Shown piece by piece: positions 1 through 5,335 of a stretch of DNA of 9,827 nucleotides. The notes beneath the pieces are model-generated. The model saw nothing but the letters and a program-made list of their open reading frames with translations. It was not told where the DNA came from and did not search any database. Within the stretch, counting starts at the first letter, position 1. Each line of letters begins with the position of its first letter. A program made the position numbers and the translations under genes. The stretch is from Candidatus Bathyarchaeota archaeon (lineage in GTDB: Archaea > Thermoproteota > Bathyarchaeia > Bathyarchaeales > Bathycorpusculaceae): positions 1 to 9,827 of the forward strand of contig JACUTN010000030.1 in assembly GCA_014859805.1 (NCBI GenBank), read 5' to 3'.

Positions 1-12
1 CTGGTGTGAGTG

Positions 13-48
13 TTGTTGTTGATAGGGGGAGGGGGTCTACAACAACAA
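13..48. repeat. (TTG)3/(CAA)3 hairpin, inverted relative of the 1476-1509 hairpin
   Basis: A perfect 9-bp stem, TTGTTGTTG (13-21) with CAACAACAA (40-48), closes an 18-base G-rich loop (two runs of five G). Read on the minus strand, the sequence leaving the stem (CAACAACAACAC, then CAC and CCA separated by single variable bases) matches the stretch following the hairpin at 1476-1509 at about 18 of 20 positions. The two hairpins are therefore related copies in opposite orientation, now separated by the insertion sequence. Function unknown. The loop on the minus strand also contains CCCCCTAT, seen again in the 1541-1583 hairpin. Confidence 0.55.
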
Positions 49-97
49 ATTATGACGGATTAATGATGAGGGTGACTTGTGACACAAAGCGCGCTAG

Positions 98-117
98 GCT
101 GTTTAGAAATTAGTTTG
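98..117 (+). repeat. Left terminal inverted repeat of the insertion sequence
   Basis: Begins GCTGTTTAGAAATTA and matches the reverse complement of 1282-1301 at 19 of 20 positions (G versus A at the sixteenth base). It is preceded by CTAG at 94-97. About 165 bp of T-rich DNA without a credible gene separates it from the transposase stop codon. Confidence 0.85.
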
Positions 118-283
118 CGGGTTTTGTGGTTGCTGTTTTTTTGGGTTCTTCTGCTTGTTTTTTCCTGTTGACGGGGTGTTTCTGTCTGAAAAGTAGAGTT
201 TTGAGTTGTCTTCTGCCTTTTTCTCGGTTTTTCGTTGATGATCAACTCTATCTTTGTGTTTTTTTAACGTCTCTTCTTCACGC

Positions 284-1249
284 TTATTGGGTTGTGTAGT
301 GTTTGATGCTTCTTATGAGGCGGGGTTGACGTTGTTTAACAGCTGTTAAGGCTATGGTGAGCATGGCTGAGAAGCTTAGGCATGCGTGTATGAAAGCCTG
401 TTCTAAGCCTCTAACCCTCAGGTGGTCTAGGAGAAGCCATTCTTTGGCTCTGCTAAACACCCTTTCTATACTAACTCGCTTTCTGAAGATGTTGACTAGA
501 CGCCTTACCCCGTGAACAACAAAGTCTTTTCCAACCTTTAAGGCGTTTCTAACCTTGGAGCTTTTCCTGTAAGGTATGACTGGTTCAGCGCCAAACTCCC
601 TTACCGTTTCCCTAACCTTTGCCGAGTCGTATTGAGCGTCAGCCACAACAGTTTTGACGCATACGCCTTGACCCTTCAGCTTCTCCAGCAACGGCTTAAA
701 GCATAACTTCTCGTTTACGTTGCAAGGCTGAACTGTGAATGCCAAGGGCAGTTCAGAGCTTGTGCAGCATGCCGTGTGCACCTTATAGCCAAGTATGAAG
801 CCTCTTCTCCCCCTTCCAACGCGAGCGTCATGATCGCTTTTTCCTGTTTTGTTGTCTAGGCTTCTCTGACTGTAGGCTTTGACCGCTGTGCTATCCAAGG
901 CGACGACTTCGCCTTCAACCACGCCGTCCTTCAACAGCTGTTTCAGCAGCATGGAGAACACCTTCTCGTACCCATCCTTGCCAAGCCTATGTCTAAACTG
1001 GGTGAACAAGCCGTGACTGGGTGTCTTCCGTTTGAACCCACATGCTCTAGCCATCCGCCTATTCCTCTTCAGCAACAATGCTAGTCTGCGGTCGCTTGGA
1101 ACACGCCGCAGATGCTTCAGCAGTTGAGCCTTCAACATGGAAACAGGAGGATAAGGTTTCCTGCCAGCCCCTTCTCTATGATAAAGAGACATCAAGAACA
1201 TACGAATAGAACCTAAGTTCAGCGAATCCAGCGCTTGTTTAATACTCAA
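284..1249 (-). CDS. IS5-family DDE transposase
   Basis: Transposase of 321 residues, expected to cut and join the ends of the surrounding insertion sequence. An N-terminal DUF772-like helical region (about residues 1-95, rich in R and K, with LKAQLLKHLRRVPSDRRLAL) is followed by an RNase H-like catalytic fold. The three acidic residues are D119 (VVALDSTAVKAYS), D204 (VVADAQYDS) and E262 (RVSIERVFSRAKE), the last in the IER.F motif typical of IS4/IS5-type enzymes. The start is TTG at 1249, preceded in frame by TAG four codons upstream and by a GGAAG that could bind the ribosome; no closer ATG would keep the N-terminal domain. There is no internal stop or frameshift. The family is secure; the exact IS5 subgroup is not. 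Confidence 0.93.
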   Translation of the reverse strand: MSIKQALDSLNLGSIRMFLMSLYHREGAGRKPYPPVSMLKAQLLKHLRRVPSDRRLALLLKRNRRMARACGFKRKTPSHGLFTQFRHRLGKDGYEKVFSMLLKQLLKDGVVEGEVVALDSTAVKAYSQRSLDNKTGKSDHDARVGRGRRGFILGYKVHTACCTSSELPLAFTVQPCNVNEKLCFKPLLEKLKGQGVCVKTVVADAQYDSAKVRETVREFGAEPVIPYRKSSKVRNALKVGKDFVVHGVRRLVNIFRKRVSIERVFSRAKEWLLLDHLRVRGLEQAFIHACLSFSAMLTIALTAVKQRQPRLIRSIKHYTTQ

Positions 1250-1281
1250 AGCTTCTTCCTAACATAACATGGCCCAAACAA

Positions 1282-1301
1282 CAAATTAATTTCTAAACAG
1301 C
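1282..1301 (-). repeat. Right terminal inverted repeat of the insertion sequence
   Basis: Ends in TAATTTCTAAACAGC and is followed by CTAG at 1302-1305. The final 15 bases recur exactly at 5045-5059, also followed by CTAG. The transposase start lies 33 bp inside this end, so its promoter must overlap or sit next to the repeat. Confidence 0.85.
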
Positions 1302-1439
1302 CTAGAGCGCATGCTGTCAATACTATTCCATCATATTTTGATCCTAGCATCTCTATGTTGAAAACAACGTTTTTTCAGAAATGAAAGCTGCGAAGCACAC
1401 TCTTAACATGCTAGTTCTGGTTGTTCATAATCGTGGAAT

Positions 1440-1503
1440 GTTGAAAAGGGTAGGGGATATCTCCTACTTTCAGAAGTTGTTGTTTTTCCCTACGGTTTTC
1501 AAC
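1440..1503. repeat. 18-bp imperfect inverted repeat with nested alternative hairpins
   Basis: GTTGAAAAGGGTAGGGGA (1440-1457) is complementary at 15 of 18 positions to TTCCCTACGGTTTTCAAC (1486-1503), enclosing 28 bases. The same DNA can instead fold as two smaller stems: GTAGG (1450-1454) with CCTAC (1464-1468), and GTTGTTGTT (1476-1484) with AACAACAAC (1501-1509, loop 16 bases). The long and short folds use shared bases and exclude each other, as in attenuators and other switches, though no gene follows closely on either strand. Confidence 0.6.
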
Positions 1504-1540
1504 AACAACACGCACGCCAAGCCTTTCGCAACTGATTTCC

Positions 1541-1583
1541 AGAAGTAGTAATCCCCCTATGGCGCTTAAAGACTACTACTTCT
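1541..1583. repeat. AGAAGTAGTA/TACTACTTCT hairpin
   Basis: A perfect 10-bp stem (1541-1550 with 1574-1583) encloses 23 bases. Its layout repeats that of the 1476-1509 hairpin: both begin CAGAAGT, both carry CCCTAYGG in the loop (1488-1495 and 1555-1562), but the stem is TAGTA/TACTA here and TTGTTG/CAACAA there. The changes keep the pairing. Confidence 0.55.
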
Positions 1584-1823
1584 AAACCAGGACAGAAAGC
1601 TTCAGAGGTTGGGAGTTGTTGTTAGTCATAAAACTTGGGAAACGCAAACCAACAACCGCAGCTATCCCATTAAGTGAGGATATGCTAACCATGAAAAGGT
1701 TTTACCGTCAAACTCTTTTCGCAATTTTTGCCTATCTATTTTATTTTTGGAAAAAGGTCGTTTTCAACATAGCTGCGTTATTAGGCTCCAAATATGTTTG
1801 TTGTTGTTGACCATGAAAAGTAA

Positions 1824-1831
1824 CTTTAATA
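1824..1831 (+). promoter_or_regulatory. TATA-like promoter for the 1870-4990 operon
   Basis: CTTTAATA lies 46 bp before the ATG at 1870 and would place transcription start near 1850-1856, just before the ribosome site GGAGA (1856-1860). A (TTG)4 run (1798-1809) sits immediately upstream and could be an operator. Judged on position and sequence only. Confidence 0.4.
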
Positions 1832-1869
1832 GGTTGATTTGTGTACACCTTTTTTGGAGATACAAACCC

Positions 1870-2091
1870 ATGCCTTACTGGTCACATGAAGAGGAAAACG
1901 CGCTTAGAAGCATGGTTGAACAAGGCAAGCCTATCGAAGAGATCTGCAAGGTTTTTCACCGCAGCCCAGAAGCTATAAGGCTAAAGATACGACGCTTGGG
2001 ATTGGAGCCGCCGAAAACTGTTCGCGAAACCGAAAGCGAAAAAAGTTACTACAAAACCCACAACAACAACACGGCCCATCAAAATGGCTAA
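1870..2091 (+). CDS. Small Myb/HTH-like DNA-binding protein
   Basis: Protein of 73 residues. Residues 2-48 (WSHEEENALRSMVEQGKPIEEI, then a second helix with RSPEAIRLKIRRLGLEPP) have the pattern of a Myb/SANT-like or GcrA-type helix-turn-helix: an early Trp, an acidic EEE start, a GKPIEEI turn and a basic recognition helix. The tail is polar and includes NNN, encoded by a (CAA)n run (2061-2071) matching the repeats found upstream. The ATG at 1870 is chosen because GGAGA stands 9 bases before it and the HTH begins at once; the open frame reaches back to 1747 but that extension looks non-coding. It is the first gene of a probable four-gene operon and overlaps the next by 8 bases. A regulator role for the operon or the upstream repeats is inference. 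Confidence 0.75.
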   Translation: MPYWSHEEENALRSMVEQGKPIEEICKVFHRSPEAIRLKIRRLGLEPPKTVRETESEKSYYKTHNNNTAHQNG

Positions 2092-2599
2092 GGAACTGAT
2101 TAGCCCAGAAGAAGCCCTTAAAATGTGGCTTGGCTGCGTAAAACGGCTGAACGAGCCTGGCTACACACCGCAGGACGTTAAACGCATAAGACTGATTTTA
2201 ACAGCGCTTAAGGGCTACATTATTGTCTGCAGCGATTATTATGAGCGCATCCGCAACGTTGAGTTACGGATGAAGCGTATGAATGAATCGTTGATTAGTT
2301 ATTTTGAAACGCGTTTGCAGCTGGCAAGAACCGAGGAAGAGAAGGCTGAGGCTGGGGCGAGGGAAGAGCTTGAACGCAAGGGAAGAAACGCTTCAAAATT
2401 CCCTCTTTTTTCTGTTTTTAAAAGCTTTCAGTTCATTCCAGAAAACCTTAAATCAATGTTAAAACATAGTTTAGGGCAGAAAGAGAACAAAAAGCGAAAA
2501 ATGAAAGGAGAAAAGAAAAATGAAGAAAGCGTTGTCTGTCGCATTGCTATTGTTGCTGATGACATCGATGTCTTGCTTGGTGTGCGGTGGAAACGCTGA
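2084..2599 (+). CDS. Hypothetical helical/coiled-coil protein
   Basis: I do not recognise this 171-residue protein. Residues 1-50 form a helical segment (PEEALKMWLGCVKRLNEPGY, then DVKRIRLILTALKGYIIVCSDYY). Residues about 52-103 are a highly charged heptad-like region, probably a coiled coil. From residue about 104 the sequence changes character: the DNA is T- and A-rich like spacer, and the last 26 codons run inside the signal peptide gene at 2520. The original stop may have been lost, leaving a tail. No signal peptide; cytoplasmic. The start overlaps the HTH gene by 8 bases with no clear ribosome site, suggesting coupled translation. It could be a partner of the HTH protein, but that is only inferred from position. 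Confidence 0.65.
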   Translation: MAKELISPEEALKMWLGCVKRLNEPGYTPQDVKRIRLILTALKGYIIVCSDYYERIRNVELRMKRMNESLISYFETRLQLARTEEEKAEAGAREELERKGRNASKFPLFSVFKSFQFIPENLKSMLKHSLGQKENKKRKMKGEKKNEESVVCRIAIVADDIDVLLGVRWKR

Positions 2600-3296
2600 A
2601 GCCGACGTGATTGGGGTTAAGCATGGCGACTGGGTGAAATATAAAGTCACAAGGCTCGGCTTAAGCTTTGCCTGGGACTATTCTGATGCTGTGTGGGTTA
2701 AGGTTGAAGTGTTAGAGGTTTCTGGCACAACAGTGACGATCCGCGAGATCATACATGATGCTGATGGAAGCGAGCGGGTTAGAAATTCTTCACAGGATTT
2801 ACAATCCGGCACGATGTTTTCTTACGTTATTGCTGCAAACCTAGGGCCTGGAGATAAGATAGGTAGAACTCCCGTCTATGTTAATAATGAGATTGAATAC
2901 GTTGACGTCACGCTGAACGATACGGATTATAGAAGCTACGGCGGAGTTACAAGGGAAGTGAACCAGCTGAAGTACTCGAGGCTTCTGAAGGATGATTTTG
3001 CGCCATACTTTATAAATGGTACCCTTGAACGATATTGGGACAAGTGCACCGGCTTCCTGCTGGAGTCGAAAGTACAAAAATGTTACATACCCATACTCGA
3101 GGAGGGCGCGGAGGGCGAGGAGTGTTCATCAACGTATTGGCTGGAGATTGAGGATACGAACATGTGGGAGATGGAGAAGCCGCCGCAGCAGTCATTCCCG
3201 TGGCTGGCAGCCATTCCAATAGGCGCCGTCATCGTAGCCGCTGTAGCAGTTAAACTGAGGAACAGCAGAAAGAAGAACGAGGCTGATAAGCAGTGA
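2520..3296 (+). CDS. Exported protein with C-terminal membrane anchor
   Basis: Protein of 258 residues, function unknown. Residues 1-28 are a signal peptide (KK, a Leu/Val-rich core, likely cut after NAEA). The mature part starts VIGVKHGDWVKYKVT, an opening seen in archaeal exported proteins built of beta strands, and contains asparagine glycosylation sequons (NSS, NDT, NGT). Three Cys lie in about residues 180-210. Residues 226-244 (FPWLAAIPIGAVIVAAVAV) form a transmembrane helix followed by a basic tail, so the protein should sit on the outer face of the membrane. A good ribosome site (AAAGGAG, GGAG 9 bases before ATG) fixes the start, 80 bases inside the previous gene. Its stop TGA overlaps the ATG of the next gene, so the two exported proteins are probably made together. 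Confidence 0.8.
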   Translation: MKKALSVALLLLLMTSMSCLVCGGNAEADVIGVKHGDWVKYKVTRLGLSFAWDYSDAVWVKVEVLEVSGTTVTIREIIHDADGSERVRNSSQDLQSGTMFSYVIAANLGPGDKIGRTPVYVNNEIEYVDVTLNDTDYRSYGGVTREVNQLKYSRLLKDDFAPYFINGTLERYWDKCTGFLLESKVQKCYIPILEEGAEGEECSSTYWLEIEDTNMWEMEKPPQQSFPWLAAIPIGAVIVAAVAVKLRNSRKKNEADKQ

Positions 3297-4990
3297 TGAA
3301 AAGAAAGCTTGCCATGGTCTGCGTAGCCCTTCTGCTTCTGCCGTTAGCGTTCGGTATGGTTCAGCCCGTGAAAGCGAGCAGCAACACTTGGTCGGTGAAT
3401 TGGCATGACTATATCATTTACGACTCTCCCATAAACGTATCAACTACAACCGAGGTTGTAGGTGCGAATGGTCATTGCACTACTATAGTTGAGCTAGTGG
3501 TATCTATTGGTAGGTACCATTGGGACGATTTTTTGCCGCTGGACTTCGTATACTTCAGGGTGGTGGTCTACGTCAAAGCCATTGCAGACCCCGGCTATCA
3601 ACCCCAATACGCAACAGACGTATCTATCCAGCTCAAAAAAATAGGCTCTAACCAGGACCACACAAAAATACGTCTTGTGCATGAAGAACCAGAACATTCT
3701 CAAGGTCACTACCTAACTCAAACAACTGCTGCAGCTTCCGACCCGTTAGAACGTATAGAATTGGCTCTCGTCCCACTGGAGTACGCTGTAGGTTTGGCAT
3801 GCGAACCCGCTGGCATGGCAATTATGTTGATTAATATGGCGAGTGCGTTTGGTTCAATCTCAGGGGTAGACTTCCAAGATGCAGAGTACGACGATACTTT
3901 TGCTTATTCGTGGTGGCACAACGACGCCTATTTGGGAAGTGAAAGCCCTGTTAGGCAGTATTGTTTTAACTGTTTCCGTTGGAAGCAAGACCATGATGTG
4001 TGGCCAGAGCCAGACTACGGTCTCAAGATTTGGGCGGGTGTGGACTTGTACAATCCAGCTGTCATACCGCCATTCTGGACAAACCCTATCTACTTGTACA
4101 TATATGGTGGGGGTGGAGGTGCATGCCCATATGTGTCGACTTGGAACGGAACCCAATACGTGTTAGACAACAACATTTTGCCAGCAGCAGAATATTCGGG
4201 TGGAGTGGATGTGACGGACTATTACAAGCTTCAGAAGCCTTTTGTCGTAGATAAGGGAAAATATTCTCTGATAATCTCAGAGTTTGAAAACGAGCATTCA
4301 TATCTTGACCAAGTTAGGCTTTTAGCAGTAGACCATCCACCCGACGTAAACGTAGCGGTTACGCCTTACGGTGAAATCCTAACCTACAGCAATCCTGTGC
4401 CGCCTGTATCCGCTGTGGATGACGATGGTATTGACGTACTATCTCTGTTAAGCTCTGTTGACGGAAACTACTATCAAGGCTACAACGGAAGCTACGTAAC
4501 CCTAACCTTTGCCTCCACTGACGTTTCTAATGGAGTTAAACTTATAGTGAGAGAGGATTACCCTTTGCGTCATCCATGGTTAAAGTCTCCAGTTTACGTT
4601 CAAGCTCTCAACGCAACAGGAGAATGGGATACCGCAGCCGTTTTCCACACAAGAACCTACTGGGCAACGGACATAATAAACATGACAGACTATTTGCCAG
4701 ATGCGGAAGGAAACTTAAAAGTTAGGCTCTGCTTCGTCTCAAACGACAAAATAGACTACGTAGGCCTAGACACTAGCAAGCAGGGGGAGTTTGAAGTTCG
4801 ATACGCCAACATGGCTTCAGCAATTCACTCTAAATGTGGCGACGTAAAAGAAATGCTAATGCACAGCGACAACATATACACTGAACTCCTACCAGGCGAA
4901 CAAATCACACTAAAGTTCACGCTTCCACAAAACACGAAGGACACAAGAGACTTCATCATCATCGCAGAAGGCCACTACTTCACAATTTAA
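3296..4990 (+). CDS. Large secreted protein, unknown function
   Basis: Protein of 564 residues if ATG 3296 is used; GTG 3293 in frame would add one. I prefer ATG because it overlaps the previous stop as TGATG. A signal peptide covers residues 1-27 (MKRKLAMVCVALLLLPLAFG, cut after VKA). The N-terminal half is beta-rich; residues about 148-185 are hydrophobic helix (RIELALVPLEYAVGLA and onward) but look amphipathic rather than membrane-spanning. After a GGGGG linker a distinct C-terminal domain begins with CPYVSTWNGTQYVLDNN (277-293) and continues through EFENEHSYLDQVRLLAVDHP and PPVSAVDDDG. I recognise this pattern from uncharacterised exported archaeal proteins but cannot name a family. No membrane anchor is visible, so it may be released or held by the anchored neighbour. 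Several N-glycosylation sequons (NVS, NGT, NGS, NAT, NMT). Confidence 0.8.
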   Translation: MKRKLAMVCVALLLLPLAFGMVQPVKASSNTWSVNWHDYIIYDSPINVSTTTEVVGANGHCTTIVELVVSIGRYHWDDFLPLDFVYFRVVVYVKAIADPGYQPQYATDVSIQLKKIGSNQDHTKIRLVHEEPEHSQGHYLTQTTAAASDPLERIELALVPLEYAVGLACEPAGMAIMLINMASAFGSISGVDFQDAEYDDTFAYSWWHNDAYLGSESPVRQYCFNCFRWKQDHDVWPEPDYGLKIWAGVDLYNPAVIPPFWTNPIYLYIYGGGGGACPYVSTWNGTQYVLDNNILPAAEYSGGVDVTDYYKLQKPFVVDKGKYSLIISEFENEHSYLDQVRLLAVDHPPDVNVAVTPYGEILTYSNPVPPVSAVDDDGIDVLSLLSSVDGNYYQGYNGSYVTLTFASTDVSNGVKLIVREDYPLRHPWLKSPVYVQALNATGEWDTAAVFHTRTYWATDIINMTDYLPDAEGNLKVRLCFVSNDKIDYVGLDTSKQGEFEVRYANMASAIHSKCGDVKEMLMHSDNIYTELLPGEQITLKFTLPQNTKDTRDFIIIAEGHYFTI

Positions 4991-5011
4991 ACTTCCCCCT
5001 TTTCTCTGTTG

Positions 5012-5026
5012 TTTAAAAGCTTAAAT
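5012..5026 (+). promoter_or_regulatory. Possible orphan TATA element
   Basis: TTTAAAAGCTTAAAT resembles an archaeal TATA box and lies 22 bp after the secreted-protein stop, just before the insertion-sequence relic and the DUF6884-like fragment. It could be the old promoter of that broken gene. Weak evidence, since AT-rich runs are common between genes. Confidence 0.25.
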
Positions 5027-5044
5027 CGCGCGCAAGACAAACAA

Positions 5045-5059
5045 TAATTTCTAAACAGC
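5045..5059 (-). repeat. Solitary right end of the IS5-like element (relic)
   Basis: TAATTTCTAAACAGC is identical to the last 15 bases of the complete element (1287-1301) and is likewise followed by CTAG (5060-5063) and a GC-alternating flank. The preceding bases (ACAAACAA) still resemble the interior of that end. No transposase or left end remains: upstream, after a few bases, the sequence is GCGCGC (5028-5033), which may be the opposite flank after a large internal deletion. Confidence 0.7.
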
Positions 5060-5239
5060 CTAGCGCGCGCTCTTATGCTGTTAAGAATTATGATGTTGTA
5101 GCTATTTTAAGTCCGAAGTATGGCTTATTATTTCCAGAAGACGGAATAGAGCTATACGAATTGACACTGAACAATGTGGATGCTAGTCAAAGAAAAAAAT
5201 GTGGGCAGAGAAAGTGCTCAATCAGCGAGCGCGCGCTAG
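5060..5239. repeat. 13-bp perfect inverted repeat bounding the gene fragment
   Basis: CTAGCGCGCGCTC (5060-5072) is the exact reverse complement of GAGCGCGCGCTAG (5227-5239). The two copies mark the points where DUF6884-like similarity starts and ends. Each is half of a palindrome of the GCGCGC-CTAG-GCGCGC kind, the same sort of site that flanks the complete insertion sequence, so I read them as past insertion targets rather than the ends of a separate transposon. Confidence 0.6.
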
Positions 5240-5243
5240 CTAG
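5071..5243 (+). pseudogene. DUF6884-like gene fragment, truncated and frameshifted
   Basis: The frame from 5071 reads SYAVKNYDVVAILSPKYGLL and continues FPEDGIELYELTLNNV, the core of DUF6884-like proteins (ILSAKYGLL..(D/E).IEPYD.TLN). At the A7 run (5193-5199) one base is missing: the next frame carries on the family's helix as MWAEKVLNQ and stops at TAG 5241-5243, while the original frame drifts into a Cys-rich run and stops at 5251. The N-terminal part (about 30 or more residues, with the usual start and nucleotide-like beta strand) is absent and replaced by the insertion-sequence end; the C-terminal end is also cut at the GCGCGCTAG junction. No start codon or ribosome site is present. The family's activity is not known to me. 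Confidence 0.7.
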
Positions 5244-5254
5244 AAATTTATAAA
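5242..5254 (+). promoter_or_regulatory. BRE/TATA promoter of the TFS-like gene
   Basis: AGAAA (5242-5246, purine-rich TFB site) runs straight into TTTATAAA (5247-5254), a near-consensus archaeal TATA box. Transcription should start near 5276, giving a leader of about 60 bases before ATG 5336 without an evident ribosome site. The promoter abuts the doubled CTAGCTAG (5236-5243) at the edge of the insertion debris. Confidence 0.6.
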
Positions 5255-5335
5255 CTTAGAAAGCCGAGGGTTTTCGCTGTGTAATCCGACAAAAAAGATT
5301 TGGGTATCAAGATACTTAGTACTATGTGACCCGAC

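Larger units (their letters stand above)
98..1301 (-). mobile_element. Complete IS5-family insertion sequence, 1204 bp
   Basis: The element has 20-bp terminal inverted repeats matching at 19 of 20 positions (98-117 and 1282-1301; they begin GCTGTTTAGAAATTA). Both sides carry CTAG (94-97 and 1302-1305), which I read as a 4-bp target duplication; a YTAR-type 4-bp duplication is known for IS5-family elements. It carries one transposase gene with an intact D-D-E triad. Both ends and the gene are complete, so it may still be active. Outside CTAG the flanks are GCGCG on the left and AGCGC on the right, so the target was a near-palindrome centred on CTAG. A solitary copy of the right end lies at 5045-5059. 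An alternative reading, with the GCGC bases as part of the repeat and no duplication, is possible. Confidence 0.85.
1306..1822. other. Gene-free, hairpin-rich intergenic region
   Basis: I see no credible gene here. The only sizeable open frame (1616-1810, +) has no ribosome site of note and ends in a poly-Cys tail created by the TGT/TGC phase of a (TTG)4 repeat. The stretch is instead crowded with inverted repeats: a 13-bp pair CTATGTTGAAAAC (1353-1365) / GTTTTCAACATAG (1760-1772), the 1440-1503 repeat, the 1476-1509 hairpin, the 1541-1583 hairpin, and a looser GTTGTT (1615-1620) / AACAAC (1651-1656) pair. The motif GTTGAAAA or its complement occurs four times. An AT-rich block (about 1700-1765) lies inside the outermost pair. 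The region could hold a structured RNA, binding sites for the downstream HTH protein, or an origin-like element; nothing decides between them. Confidence 0.5.

Noticed and set aside
60..245. Minus-strand 61-residue frame inside the left end of the insertion sequence
   Set aside because: Low-complexity K/R/T/Q/N product from A-rich DNA, crosses the element's inverted repeat and target site, no ribosome site; not a plausible passenger gene.
1616..1810. Plus-strand 64-residue frame with a hydrophobic middle
   Set aside because: Its end (YVCCC) is made by the TTG repeat and it lies among inverted repeats; no ribosome site and no recognisable domain.
1747..1869. Upstream extension of the HTH gene
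   Set aside because: The extension covers the TATA-like element and (TTG)4 run, and the ATG at 1870 has its own GGAGA and begins directly at the HTH.
3494..4301. Several frames on both strands inside the secreted-protein gene
   Set aside because: Shadows of a long gene with a clear signal peptide and continuous domain; none has a ribosome site or recognisable product.
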